Source: Acinetobacter lwoffii
Lineage (GTDB): Bacteria > Pseudomonadota > Gammaproteobacteria > Pseudomonadales > Moraxellaceae
Assembly (NCBI RefSeq): GCF_024129735.1
Contig: NZ_JAMXXK010000008.1
Span: forward strand, 16,599-80,598
Length of the DNA stretch: 64,000 nt
Direction of reading: 5' to 3'
In this document: piece after piece, positions 17,512-26,930 of the stretch
How the letters are laid out: the number at the start of each line of letters is the position of its first letter
How positions within the stretch are numbered: position 1 is the stretch's first letter
The notes under the pieces: model-generated
Databases searched by the model: none
Told to the model about the DNA's origin: nothing
Seen by the model: only the letters and a program-made list of their open reading frames with translations
Translations under genes and position numbers: made by a program

Positions 17512-18284
17512 GACATGAGATTGTAGGGGATCGTGTCATCCATGGTGAAGGCACAAGACTTGAAGAATGGCGTTCCTGTCAGATCCTGCAACAGATGCCG
17601 GAATTTGATATTCCTAAGATTATTCCTCTAGATGCCAGAGTCTGCATCATTGCCCCTCATCCTGATGATGAAATTTTGGGCTGTGGAGGCCTGATTCAGC
17701 GTCTGGACAAACTTGGCTATCAGATCATACTTTTTGCCGTTACCAATGGGACAGCCAGTCATCCCGGCTCTAGTCTATATACTCCCGAAGAGTTGAACCA
17801 GATTCGTCCTGCTGAAACGCGAGCAGCTTTAGAAGCGTTACCTTTAAAACAGAATATCTTGCGGATCGCTTTAGATATTCAAGATGGCAAGGTGGCCGAA
17901 CAGCGGGATGTGTTGCAACAGCATCTGCAATCTTATCTGCAACCGAATGATGTGTTAATTAGCACATTTGTTCATGATGGACATCCAGATCATGAAATCA
18001 CGGGGCAGGTCACACAGCAGCTGGCCACTGAACTTCATTTGCCCTGTATTCAGGTCTTGATTTGGGCATGGCATTGGGCAACACCTGGAGATACCAGAAT
18101 TCCCTGGACCGTCGCTCATCAACTCAAATTAACTGAGGAAGAATTACAATATAAGTCTCGAGCTGCGCGGTGTTTTAAGAGCCAGATCGAGCTTGATCCG
18201 ACGATAGATCAATCACCGATTCTGTCAGAGCAGGCATTACAACGTATTTTACAGCCCTGGGAGGTGTATCTGTATGAACAGTAA
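17499..18284 (+). CDS. PIG-L family deacetylase
   Basis: 261 residues. The zinc motif APHPDDEILGCGG (residues 52-64) and the second motif HDGHPDHEITG (about 159-169) are the two signatures of the PIG-L/LmbE family, which removes acetyl groups from N-acetylglucosamine-type sugars, as in GPI anchor, mycothiol and bacillithiol synthesis. AGGAGG precedes the ATG, and it overlaps genes on both sides. It could deacetylate a sugar made or extended by the glycosyltransferase at the operon's end. Confidence 0.88.
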   Translation: MDVIRHEIVGDRVIHGEGTRLEEWRSCQILQQMPEFDIPKIIPLDARVCIIAPHPDDEILGCGGLIQRLDKLGYQIILFAVTNGTASHPGSSLYTPEELNQIRPAETRAALEALPLKQNILRIALDIQDGKVAEQRDVLQQHLQSYLQPNDVLISTFVHDGHPDHEITGQVTQQLATELHLPCIQVLIWAWHWATPGDTRIPWTVAHQLKLTEEELQYKSRAARCFKSQIELDPTIDQSPILSEQALQRILQPWEVYLYEQ

Positions 18285-18888
18285 AGCAGCCTATGATCAG
18301 GAATATTTCGATGCCTTATATGCACTGAATCAGGGAGATCCCTGGCAATATGAACAGCGTTGGTATGAACAGCGCAAACGGCAGATTTGTCTGGCGATCT
18401 TGCCGCACTTGCAGTTTGACTCCGCGATTGAGATTGGTTGCAGTAATGGCATCTTTAGTCAGGAACTGGCGCGGCGGACAAATAGCTTAATGTGTCTGGA
18501 TGCCAATAATACTGCGATCCATTTGGCGCAGCAGCGTTTACAAGCTTATCCGCATGTACAGGTGTTACAGCGGATCGTGCCAGATGATTTGCCCGAACAG
18601 AAATTTCAGCTCATTGTCGTCAGTGAGATTTTATATTATTTGAACCCGATTGCTCTGCAACAGGTGCTGACATGGCTGCATACTGCACTGGAACCGGGCG
18701 GATGTATCTTGAGTTGTCATTGGCGCGCGCCAATCTCGGGATTTAGCCTAAATGGTGAAGATGTCCATCAGTATCTCAAAGCGCATTTAAACTATGAACA
18801 TTGTTTAAGCTTGCAGGACTCCGATTTTTTGGTAGATCTCTGGCTGAATTCAGCGCAATCTGTGGCAGAGCAGGAGGGTTTGAGATGA
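18274..18888 (+). CDS. SAM-dependent methyltransferase, NodS-like
   Basis: 204 residues. The SAM-binding motif I is AIEIGCSNGIFSQELA (about residues 50-65), followed by the acidic LMCLDANNTAI, and motif IV is FQLIVVSEILYYL. The overall arrangement (YFDALYALNQGDPWQYEQRWYEQRK at the start) resembles NodS-type methyltransferases, which N-methylate deacetylated chitin oligomers in rhizobia. Following a deacetylase, N-methylation of a freed amino group is a reasonable inference. It overlaps the deacetylase by 11 bases and the glycosyltransferase by 4 (ATGA). Confidence 0.8.
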   Translation: MNSKAAYDQEYFDALYALNQGDPWQYEQRWYEQRKRQICLAILPHLQFDSAIEIGCSNGIFSQELARRTNSLMCLDANNTAIHLAQQRLQAYPHVQVLQRIVPDDLPEQKFQLIVVSEILYYLNPIALQQVLTWLHTALEPGGCILSCHWRAPISGFSLNGEDVHQYLKAHLNYEHCLSLQDSDFLVDLWLNSAQSVAEQEGLR

Positions 18889-19598
18889 AGAAAATCGGTG
18901 TGGTGATTCCGGCCTGTAATGAAGAAGCCTATATTGAACGCTGCCTATTAGCGTTAAAATCAGCACAAACTTATTTTTTTCAATACTTTAAAACAATAAA
19001 AAATCTTCCTGAAATCCAGATTCTCGTGGTCTTGGACCATTGTACTGATAGTACCGCTGCTAAAGTTCAGCAAATGAACATTCCAGCTATCAGTTGCAAC
19101 TTCCGAAATGTCGGTAAGGCACGCCATTTGGGGATTCAGCAGATGATCGAGCAAGGTTGTGATTGGATTTGCTGCACCGATGCGGATTCTTTTGTACAGT
19201 GCGACTGGTTTCAGGTCATGTTACAGCATCAACCCACCGATGCGATTTGTGGTGTAGTCGAGCTGGATCAATGGGATCATTTAAGCCGGAAAACCCGTCA
19301 GGCTTATCTCCGACATTATCAGGACAGCATGGGACATCGGCATGTTCATGGCGCAAACCTGTGTTTTAAAGCTTCGGCTTATATACAGGTCAATGGGTTT
19401 CAGCAACTGGACTGTCATGAAGATGTCGATTTCATCCGTCGTTTAGAAAAAGCTGACGCGCAGATTGTCTGGTCGAATCAGCTGAGAGTCACTACCAGCA
19501 GTCGTCTTAGCTCAAAAATTGCTGCAGGTTTTGCCCATTTTCTGCAAAAACTTGAGCTTAAGCAGGCCGCGAAAAAACCGATCAGCCTGTGCAAATAA
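18885..19598 (+). CDS. Family 2 glycosyltransferase
   Basis: 237 residues from ATG 18885, which has AGGAGG at 18872-18877; a longer frame exists upstream but lies inside the methyltransferase gene. The GT2 fold starts with KKIGVVIPACNEEAYIERCL, continues with VVLDHCTDSTAAKV, has the DxD metal motif in CCTDADSFVQ and a later CHEDVDFIRRLE acceptor motif. No membrane segments are evident. It probably uses a nucleotide sugar in the cytoplasm. It closes the overlapping four-gene operon. Confidence 0.85.
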   Translation: MKKIGVVIPACNEEAYIERCLLALKSAQTYFFQYFKTIKNLPEIQILVVLDHCTDSTAAKVQQMNIPAISCNFRNVGKARHLGIQQMIEQGCDWICCTDADSFVQCDWFQVMLQHQPTDAICGVVELDQWDHLSRKTRQAYLRHYQDSMGHRHVHGANLCFKASAYIQVNGFQQLDCHEDVDFIRRLEKADAQIVWSNQLRVTTSSRLSSKIAAGFAHFLQKLELKQAAKKPISLCK

Positions 19599-19710
19599 AA
19601 GCATAAAACTATAAATTTTATACAATCAGATACTTGTAAAAAATCTTAAAATTCGTGTCTAAAAACTATTCCATTTAAATTTATTCTGTTTATAATTCAC
19701 GCAAATTCAG

Positions 19711-19754
19711 CCCCGCAAACTTATACATTCTAGCTATAAGTCTGTGGGGTTTTT
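19711..19754 (+). terminator. Terminator of the four-gene operon
   Basis: CCCC with ACTTATA (19711-19725 region) pairs with TATAAGT and GGGG (ending 19749) around an internal loop, followed by five T. It lies between the glycosyltransferase and the MFS gene. Confidence 0.65.
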
Positions 19755-19803
19755 CTATGGATGAACGGTAATGGATGCCTGAGCCTTCTTTTTTGGTAAT
19801 ACA

Positions 19804-21048
19804 ATGTTCAATCAAACACTGCTTTCTCGAATTCAGTCTCCATCACCATATCTATGGCAGAAAATAGCGACTGCGTTATGCTTCTTTAGCTTGGGCTTTA
19901 GTACTGCGGCTTGGGCACCCTTAATTCCATATGCACAGCAGCGCCTGTTATTAAATCATGCTGATTTTGGCCTGTTATTGCTGTGTGCCGGAATCGGTTC
20001 AATGCTGGCGATGCCGCTGGCCGGTCGACTGGCCAATGCCTTGGGTTGCCGTGCTGTTTTGGCCGTAATTCTCAGTGCATTTTTATTTATTTTGCCTGCT
20101 CTGGCTTATAGTCCGAATCATTTAATGATGGCAATCAGCCTGTTTTTCTTTGGTGCCAGTGCCGGTGCTTTGGGCGTGACTGTCAATATTCAGGCTGCAC
20201 AGATTGAGAAAAAACTCGGTAAAAGTTTAATGTCGGGTTTTCATGGGGTGTGTAGTTTAGGTGGTCTGGCAGGCGTACTGGGCATGACCATGTTAATGGG
20301 TTTTGGCTTGGCGCCTTTAACTGGTGCGGTGATTGTCAGTGTGATTTTGCTGCTTATTGCCTTATTTGCTGTTCCTTTAAGTTTGGGTGCTGAGCCAAAA
20401 ACAGCGGTAGAAGACACATCATCAGAACAGCCAGTGAAAAAAGCAGCACCGACCTGGGCGATTTTAGGCATTGGTCTGATCTGTTTTGTGGCTTTTCTGT
20501 CAGAAGGTGCAGCTATGGACTGGAGTGGTATTTATCTTGCTACTGAGTTCAGCCTGCCTGCGGCGCAAACCGGTTTGGCTTATAGTTTCTTTGCTGGTTT
20601 GATGGTATTGGGACGTTTTAGCGGTCACTTGATTATTCAGCAGTTTGGTGAAAAAAATACGATTCTGTTAAGCGCACTCTTGGCTGCAACCGGTTTATTA
20701 ACCGTAGTATTTGCCCCAGTCTGGCAAGTGGTGTTGGTCGGCTATGCGATTTTAGGTTTAGGTAGCGCCAATATTGTACCGTTAATGTTTTCCCGTGCAG
20801 GACGCCAAAAAACTTTGGCTTCACATGTGGCATTGTCTTATGTATCGGTATTTGCTTATACAGGTTCGTTGATTGGGCCAGCATTGGTCGGCTTCGGCAG
20901 TGAAATCATCGGATTGAGTCTAGTATTTAGCGTCATTGCGATTGGTCTATTGAGTATTGTGATTTTAAATCATCTCACTGCAGACCCAAGCGAAGTACAA
21001 CAAAGCGAAGAGATTGTGGCTCCTCTTCAAAACGAAACACCAGCTTAA
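19804..21048 (+). CDS. MFS transporter (YbjJ/fucose permease-like)
   Basis: 414 residues with about twelve hydrophobic segments. FFSLGFSTAAWAPLIPYAQQ near the N terminus and GFHGVCSLGGLAGVLGM near residue 145 are features of the FucP/YbjJ-type major facilitator group. The C-terminal half repeats with GAAMDWSGIYL. A charged cytoplasmic loop (AEPKTAVEDTSSEQPVKKAA) joins the halves. The substrate is unknown; sugars are possible for this group. It is a single-gene unit between two terminators. Confidence 0.85.
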   Translation: MFNQTLLSRIQSPSPYLWQKIATALCFFSLGFSTAAWAPLIPYAQQRLLLNHADFGLLLLCAGIGSMLAMPLAGRLANALGCRAVLAVILSAFLFILPALAYSPNHLMMAISLFFFGASAGALGVTVNIQAAQIEKKLGKSLMSGFHGVCSLGGLAGVLGMTMLMGFGLAPLTGAVIVSVILLLIALFAVPLSLGAEPKTAVEDTSSEQPVKKAAPTWAILGIGLICFVAFLSEGAAMDWSGIYLATEFSLPAAQTGLAYSFFAGLMVLGRFSGHLIIQQFGEKNTILLSALLAATGLLTVVFAPVWQVVLVGYAILGLGSANIVPLMFSRAGRQKTLASHVALSYVSVFAYTGSLIGPALVGFGSEIIGLSLVFSVIAIGLLSIVILNHLTADPSEVQQSEEIVAPLQNETPA

Positions 21049-21064
21049 TGCTGGTGTTTTTTTT
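21036..21064 (+). terminator. Terminator of the MFS gene
   Basis: AACACCAGC (21036-21044) and GCTGGTGTT (21050-21058) pair perfectly around TTAAT and are followed by T residues. The loop includes most of the stop codon, so the hairpin begins inside the gene. It separates this gene from the convergent otsA. Confidence 0.88.
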
Positions 21065-21074
21065 ACTTAAAAAG

Positions 21075-22508
21075 TTAGGCATGCACACTGAACTGGTTTG
21101 GAGCTCCTGCAGCCACCGGACGATAGATCCGCAGGCTTTGTGAGTTTTTCAGGTCAGTGATAAACTGATCACGCCAGCGAATAATATCGAAATTTTTCAA
21201 GCCTTGGCTTAAATAACGATAGCGCTCTAAACGTTCTGATTTAGACATGCGTAGCGCTTTCTTCAAGGCTTTGGCCATACTGTCATGTTCATAAGGATCG
21301 ACCAGTAAGGCTTCTTTCATTTGTTCAGCAGCACCGGCATATTTAGATAGAATTAAGACACCCGGATCTAAAGGGTCTTGTGCTGCAATATATTCCTTGG
21401 CGACCAGATTCATACCATCCCGGATCGAATTTACCCAGCAAATATCTGCCTTCCGATACAGTTGCATCAAGGCCTCATGACCTAAGGTGTCATAGCTACA
21501 ATCGAAAGGTAACCAGTCCGCTGTGCCATGCTGGCTATTAAGTTCATGCACGGCAGATTTAAATTGCGTATACAGGTTCTTATAGGTCTTTACATCCAGC
21601 CGGCATGGGCAGGCAATTTGTAATTGCTGGAATTGATTTTTAAACTCCGGCTGATCTTCCAGCAAGCTCTGTAAAGATCCGATTTTCTCCAATAAACCTT
21701 TACTATAATCAATCCGGTCAACTGAAATGATGGTTTTATAAGGCTGCACGGTCTCCAGGTCAAAGGGAAGCTTTTCCAGATGAGTATCTGAGGCCTGATT
21801 CTGTAGTTGCACGGGATGCACACCAATCGGATAGCATTTCACATGAATCTTTCGAGATTGATAATTCAGGATTTCATTGTGACGATGCTGCACTTTTAAG
21901 GTCTGTTCAAGGAAATTTAAACAGTTTTCCTGATCGCGAGAGGTCTGTAAACCCAGTACATCGTAGTTGGCCAAATGATGTGCCAGATCACGATGGGCGG
22001 GTAAAGTCTGCCAGAGCCTGAGTTCAGGAAAGGGAATATGCAGGAAAAATCCAATACGGTTACGCATGCCCAGTTTACGGCAATAATGCGCCACGCTTAA
22101 AAAATGATAATCATGGATCCAGATAATGTCATGTGGAGATGCCACTTGTTTCAGGTGCTTGGCAAAACGCAAATTGACATCCTGATAGATTTTGAAATCC
22201 TGCGGCTGATAGTCTACAAGCTGATGCTGGTCGTGCATCAGCGGCCATAATGCATTGTTGGCAAAACCACAATAGAAACCTTGATATTGGGATTCAGTCA
22301 ATGGACTCGTGTGATATTCAACATTTTGATGCTTCAGGATTTGAAACTTCTGCTCTTTCGTCTGTTCAACTCGGGATCCATTCCAGCCAACCCAGATACC
22401 GCCTATATCCTGCAAAGCATCCTGCAATGCCACCGCTAATCCACCTGCCTGGGTATTGTCTGACTTAGGTAGATTTACACGATTTGATAACACTATGAGT
22501 TTTGACAT
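21075..22508 (-). CDS. otsA: Trehalose-6-phosphate synthase
   Basis: 477 residues, the bacterial OtsA length. The start SKLIVLSNRVNLP and GGLAVALQDAL give the glucose-6-phosphate and nucleotide loops; IIWIHDYHFLSVA, RIGFFLHIPFP, SVDRIDYSKGL and WVNSIRDGMNLVAKEYIAAQ are standard GT20 motifs. It joins UDP-glucose and glucose-6-phosphate into trehalose-6-phosphate in the cytoplasm, for osmotic and desiccation protection. The gene starts inside the 3' end of otsB (44-base overlap), so translation is likely coupled. Confidence 0.95.
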   Translation of the reverse strand: MSKLIVLSNRVNLPKSDNTQAGGLAVALQDALQDIGGIWVGWNGSRVEQTKEQKFQILKHQNVEYHTSPLTESQYQGFYCGFANNALWPLMHDQHQLVDYQPQDFKIYQDVNLRFAKHLKQVASPHDIIWIHDYHFLSVAHYCRKLGMRNRIGFFLHIPFPELRLWQTLPAHRDLAHHLANYDVLGLQTSRDQENCLNFLEQTLKVQHRHNEILNYQSRKIHVKCYPIGVHPVQLQNQASDTHLEKLPFDLETVQPYKTIISVDRIDYSKGLLEKIGSLQSLLEDQPEFKNQFQQLQIACPCRLDVKTYKNLYTQFKSAVHELNSQHGTADWLPFDCSYDTLGHEALMQLYRKADICWVNSIRDGMNLVAKEYIAAQDPLDPGVLILSKYAGAAEQMKEALLVDPYEHDSMAKALKKALRMSKSERLERYRYLSQGLKNFDIIRWRDQFITDLKNSQSLRIYRPVAAGAPNQFSVHA

Positions 22509-23346
22509 GTAATTTCTCCAATAATAATTGTTGTTGTGCTTTCAGTATTTCTAAAAATTCCGCTAGAAAAGCCTGTACTTGAGTCACGTTTTCGAGGCGA
22601 TGTTGTGCCACGGTATTGCCTGTACCGACTTTGATAGAGCAGCCTTTGAATGTGTTGATGACTTGAAAACCGGCTTCGTCGGTCAGGTCATCTCCGATAA
22701 AAATGGGATAATGATCACTTAAGTGATATTGCTGAATGATTTGTTGGATGGCTGAACCTTTATTTGCACCTTTGGGCACCAGTTCAAATACAAACTTTCC
22801 AGCCTTAAGTTCAAAATCCTGAAAATGAGCGAGACAATCTAAGGCAAATGCATGCACTTGATGCTCTAAATGGGGATATTCGCGAAAATGCAGGGCGACT
22901 GAATAGTCTTTAATTTCTATTCGAGTCTGAGGAATATTATTACTATGATCTGTAATATAATTTTTTAATAATTCAAACGGTTCAGGATTTAACTCAATTA
23001 ACTTGCTTAAACGCGATTGATAGCTTAATTCCAGACCGTGAGAACCGGCAATATTCCATTCAAATGGATAAATAAGATTTTTGGCTTGTGCAATTGAGCG
23101 GCCGGTCACTAATACTAGCTGAATATATTGTTGTAACTCTTTTAAGGTATTTAAGGTTTCGCTCTTAATTATACTTTTTGCTGGATCTGGGTGGAATTCA
23201 GAAATGGTTCCATCAATATCAAGAAATAAAACAATTTTGTGAGAATAAATAATAGGTTTGAGCTGATTTAAAATCACTTGAGGTAATATATAAGAAGATG
23301 TAGCAAGTGAATCTTCTAGGTCTTGATCTTCTTTGAGAGTCGACAT
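22465..23346 (-). CDS. otsB: Trehalose-6-phosphate phosphatase
   Basis: 293 residues. The HAD motif I is FLDIDGTISEFHPDP (about residues 42-56), motif II is LVTGRSIAQA and the acidic motif is FIGDDLTDEAGF. It dephosphorylates the product of OtsA. It is the first gene of the otsB-otsA pair; a long AT-rich region lies upstream and should contain its promoter. An N-terminal extension of about 35 residues precedes the HAD fold. Confidence 0.93.
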   Translation of the reverse strand: MSTLKEDQDLEDSLATSSYILPQVILNQLKPIIYSHKIVLFLDIDGTISEFHPDPAKSIIKSETLNTLKELQQYIQLVLVTGRSIAQAKNLIYPFEWNIAGSHGLELSYQSRLSKLIELNPEPFELLKNYITDHSNNIPQTRIEIKDYSVALHFREYPHLEHQVHAFALDCLAHFQDFELKAGKFVFELVPKGANKGSAIQQIIQQYHLSDHYPIFIGDDLTDEAGFQVINTFKGCSIKVGTGNTVAQHRLENVTQVQAFLAEFLEILKAQQQLLLEKLHVKTHSVIKSCKST

Positions 23347-24410
23347 AAATACTACCTAAGCCTCTGAAATTAAATTGATTTAAAAGTTAAAACTACCTGA
23401 ATGGTCATTGATCTGATTAAATTTATAACATATTTCATTTAACAGACTGGCTTTAAGTGCAGAAACGAAACACTTTTAACAAGTACAGTTACTTTGTAAA
23501 ATTTAGAAATATTTTGGTAGAAATCCAGTATTGTTAATAAATTTTAAAATAAATTATGAGGATTTTATATTTTAAGGTTTTCTTGGATTGATTGTTTTTC
23601 AGGATTTTAGATAATAAGATTTATTATTTAATCGTTATTTTTGAATATGTATTTTGTAATTAATTTTTCAGAATATAGTATTTATTATTAATTTATATTT
23701 TATTTTTTAAATATATAGGGAGATTTAATTTTGAGATCCTTTTAAATATAAAAATCTAAAAAAAATTATAAATTAGGCATATGTAATTAAAATATTTAGC
23801 TTAAGTTTATGAAAATTAATAATTTTTATAATCGGCTAAGCTGGCTTAAAAGGAAAAGTACTAAAATTGTCTAGAGGGAAATTTCGTATCATCAAATTTT
23901 CTTGGGACCAATTGGAGAGCTATACAATTTAAACAGCCTCTTAATTTAGTATCTCAGATTAATTTTTTAATTCTTATTGGCAAATTTTATCGGAGGATAA
24001 AAAATCGAAGAAAGACGAACGCCAGTTCTATTACTAAACTCTGAGAATAACTTGAATATTCTTTTTTTGAATCGAAAGGTAGGTGTTAGATGAAGTTGAG
24101 CTAAACAGAGAGAAGATATGTAAAGCTATGGTTGTAATGAAAGAGCAGATACAAAACACGAAAAAACAGATCATCAGTGATCTCATATAGATCAAAAAAC
24201 TAAGTGATGTTTCAATTAAAAGAAATTTTTTTACTCAAATGGATGAATCAATTTAGAAGCAGTAAATGATGAGAGAAGAGGAAAGAAATAATTTTTTGAA
24301 AAATAATAAAAGAACAATTAAAGTAAAGAGAAGCTAAGGGCCGTATCATATAAGTAAGTTAAAAAACCAAACTCAGATACAACCCGTCTATTTGCATGAG
24401 AGAAAAATAC
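23347..24410. other. AT-rich region of about 1 kb, no gene seen
   Basis: Very AT-rich, especially 23500-23850, with frequent stops in all frames. No open frame, tRNA, repeat or transposon end was recognised. It must include the otsBA promoter. The base composition differs from the flanking genes and could mark decayed foreign DNA or a long regulatory region. Confidence 0.5.
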
Positions 24411-24617
24411 TCAGATTTCTCGCCACACTTCATTTTCGTCTTTTAAAGGAATGGTAAAGTTAAAGTCATCATCATTACTGACCAGAAGACTGGTTGGAGT
24501 CTGCATGACCACTTTCAAAACAGTACCGGCTTCAAAAATAATAGGGTCGCAGTTTTCTTTTTGTAGAGTCACCGGTTTAAGTAATTCAATTACTGAACTT
24601 TCCATAGTTTTTTCCAA
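24411..24617 (-). CDS. Small hypothetical protein (68 residues)
   Basis: Reads MEKTMESSVIELLKPVTLQK and continues with IIFEAGTVLKVVMQTPTSLLV, a beta-rich pattern like a small SH3- or barrel-type fold. No signal or membrane segment. Met5 is an alternative start. The amino acid pattern (alternating hydrophobics, no low complexity) supports a real gene despite its isolation in AT-rich DNA. No family recognised. Confidence 0.6.
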   Translation of the reverse strand: MEKTMESSVIELLKPVTLQKENCDPIIFEAGTVLKVVMQTPTSLLVSNDDDFNFTIPLKDENEVWREI

Positions 24618-25108
24618 AATAAGATTACTTTTCGATAATTAAATCATAGCATGATTTTTGAAAATTTAACTGTTTCTTCAAAAACTGAGAACTTGATCAA
24701 TGACTTATTCAAATAGGGAGTAGTGCTCTATTTAGATTAAAGATACCTAGAAGACATGCAGTATGTCTGATTTTCATCCTATTCTCGCAGTGCTCAGAAG
24801 CATGAAGTTCTTTTACATAAACCCGACAGATAACAGGCATAAAAAAGTCTATCAAAATAACGAAAGGTCAAAAATATTATGATTTTTCTGTTTTTTGATA
24901 TCGCTCGGCTAAATGATAAAAATCGAGAATATAAGGAAAATCATAACGCAGAGCTGAATGATAAAAATAATTTTCTAGAGACTCGATATCTTTCTATCCT
25001 TTTTTACACTAAATTGAAAATTAATGCTTTATAACAGTAAAAATCTAAAATAAGAATAAACTATGCGTCATTTGGATGACCAAGAGACATAAGGAGAACT
25101 GGGTCGGC
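24618..25108. other. AT-rich intergenic region
   Basis: About 490 bases between the small gene and the peptide transporter. No gene or RNA was seen. It should hold the promoters of both flanking, divergent genes. Confidence 0.4.
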
Positions 25109-26302
25109 ATGTTTAAGTCATTTTTCCCGCAACCCGTCTGGTTTTTTAGCAGCCTGATTTTGTGGTTTATCATTAATCTTGTACTTTGGCATAGTGGTGG
25201 ATCAGGATGGGGAACCTATCTGGGTTTTCCTGAAGGTTATTTTGATGAAAAGCTTACAATCGGTATCGGGCGTTTCTGGTCAGCTCAATTCATCTGGTTC
25301 TATCTCTGGTATTTCATTGCAACTACGATATTTGCGCTGTTCTGGCAATGGAAAGCCGGACACCGATGGCAGCGCTGGTCGGTCTGGGGCTCGGCATTTA
25401 TTCTGTTTAATATCTGGTTCGGGGTACAGGTCAATGTCGTATTAAATGAATGGTATAGCCCGTTTTATGATCAGATTCAACAAATGCTCACTAAGGGTGG
25501 TGGGGATGTTTCATTGCTGTATCAAGGCGCATTAACCTTTATTTATATTGCGATGGTTTATGTCACTTTAGCGGTATTTAACCTGTTTTTTGTCAGTCAT
25601 TATGTCTTCCGCTGGCGTACCGCGATGAATGATTATTACACCGCACATTGGGAGCAGTTACGTCATATTGAAGGTGCATCACAACGTATCCAGGAAGATA
25701 CCATGCGCTTTGCCAAAACCACGGAGCAGTTAAGTGTTTCCTTGATTGAAGCGCTGATGTTGCTGATGGCATTCCTGCCGATCTTATATCAGCTCTCTAG
25801 TCATGTGAAAGTTTTACCAATTGTAGGGGAAATACCGCATGCTTTAATGTGGGCCTCGATTGGTTGGGCGGTATTGGGTACGGTCATTTTGATGGTCGTG
25901 GGAATGAAGCTGCCCGGACTGGAGTTTAATAACCAGAAAGTTGAGGCAGCCTATCGTAAAGAGCTGGTCTATGGCGAAGACTATGCTGATCGCGCACATC
26001 CGCTGACATTACAAGAACTGTTTAGCCGAGTACGCTGGAATTATTTCCGGTTGTATTTTCACTATGCTTATTTCAACATGGTTCGGATCTGGTACTTGCA
26101 GTTGGACAATATTTACGGATTATTTATTCTGTTTCCAAGTATTGCAGCAGGGGCAATTACCCTCGGTTTAATGATGCAAATCCTAAATGTGTTTGGCAAA
26201 GTGCGAGAATCTTTCCAGTACCTGATTTTGTCTTGGCCGACGATTATTGAACTGATGTCGATCTATAAACGGTTGAAAGCATTTGAATCACATATTGATT
26301 AA
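25109..26302 (+). CDS. sbmA: SbmA/BacA family inner membrane peptide transporter
   Basis: 397 residues from ATG 25109. I chose this start because the protein then begins [13 protein letters not shown], like E. coli SbmA (MFKSFFP), and AAGGAG lies upstream; the frame itself opens at 25076. Several membrane segments are visible, with [20 protein letters not shown] and the C-terminal [22 protein letters not shown] that is typical of SbmA/BacA. These proteins use the proton gradient to import peptides such as microcins, proline-rich antimicrobial peptides and bleomycin. It is a single-gene unit. Confidence 0.9.
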   Translation: MFKSFFPQPVWFFSSLILWFIINLVLWHSGGSGWGTYLGFPEGYFDEKLTIGIGRFWSAQFIWFYLWYFIATTIFALFWQWKAGHRWQRWSVWGSAFILFNIWFGVQVNVVLNEWYSPFYDQIQQMLTKGGGDVSLLYQGALTFIYIAMVYVTLAVFNLFFVSHYVFRWRTAMNDYYTAHWEQLRHIEGASQRIQEDTMRFAKTTEQLSVSLIEALMLLMAFLPILYQLSSHVKVLPIVGEIPHALMWASIGWAVLGTVILMVVGMKLPGLEFNNQKVEAAYRKELVYGEDYADRAHPLTLQELFSRVRWNYFRLYFHYAYFNMVRIWYLQLDNIYGLFILFPSIAAGAITLGLMMQILNVFGKVRESFQYLILSWPTIIELMSIYKRLKAFESHID

Positions 26303-26332
26303 TTTTTTCTCATATTATTATCCTGCTTTATT

Positions 26333-26363
26333 AGCCAAACAGTTTTAGGTTTGGCTTTTTTTA
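26333..26363 (+). terminator. Terminator of the SbmA-like gene
   Basis: AGCCAAAC (26333-26340) pairs with GTTTGGCT (26349-26356), followed by T residues, 30 bases past the stop codon. Confidence 0.88.
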
Positions 26364-26400
26364 TGGCGAGTTAGTTTACAAAATCCAATGGAAAATATCG

Positions 26401-26419
26401 ATCTGACCGTTGGTCAGAT
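26401..26419. promoter_or_regulatory. Perfect inverted repeat, TetR-operator-like
   Basis: ATCTGACC and GGTCAGAT flank GTT, a 19-base near-perfect palindrome with no U tract. Half-sites of this kind (TGACC/GGTCA) are common TetR-family operators. No TetR gene is adjacent. A second palindrome, CCCAATATTGGG, lies at 26446-26457. Confidence 0.4.
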
Positions 26420-26661
26420 GACTTGGGTAAATCGTGTCAGAACCTCCCAATATTGGGGTATTCAGATATTTTTTTCTTGTCTAGAATCCTAAGGGCCAGC
26501 CAAGATGGCGTTTAATTTCCGGTGGTTTGACGTATAAAAATAACAAGTGTACGTTGAGGAAATTATTCTTATGCTGATCTTGTTCAGGCAATGTTACAGC
26601 GGATAAAAGGTAAATTTATTACCCATTATAATAAAGGCCTGTAGCGTTCCCTGAATAAGCC

Positions 26662-26697
26662 GCCGGAGAAGGACTCACCGCTTTCTTCGGTTTTTTA
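26662..26697 (+). terminator. Terminator-like hairpin in a gene-free stretch, possible end of a small RNA
   Basis: CCGGAGAA pairs with TTCTTCGG (one G-U pair) and is followed by TTTTTTAT. There is no protein gene directly upstream: the stretch from 26360 to 26660 is non-coding. A terminator without a gene suggests a small RNA transcribed through about 26500-26697, but no promoter was identified. Confidence 0.45.
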
Positions 26698-26930
26698 TGT
26701 GTTTTTTCTATCTTTTTCTTGAGTCCTGAATGGAATTGTTTATTATTTGAACTGATTTAAAAATGATACTTGTGTCAATTTTTATCACATGAAGCTTGGC
26801 ATAATCAGCAAAGTTGAGGCTGATATGTGCCTTTTTACCATTTAAATATTATAGTTATCAATATCTTGTGTTTGTTGTTTTGTGCTATTTAAGCTATGTT
26901 ATACGGGATTTTGGGGTTGAGATATTTGCT

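Noticed and set aside
26446..26457. CCCAATATTGGG palindrome as a separate operator
   Set aside because: Short palindromes occur by chance; without a nearby start site it is mentioned only together with the 26401 repeat.
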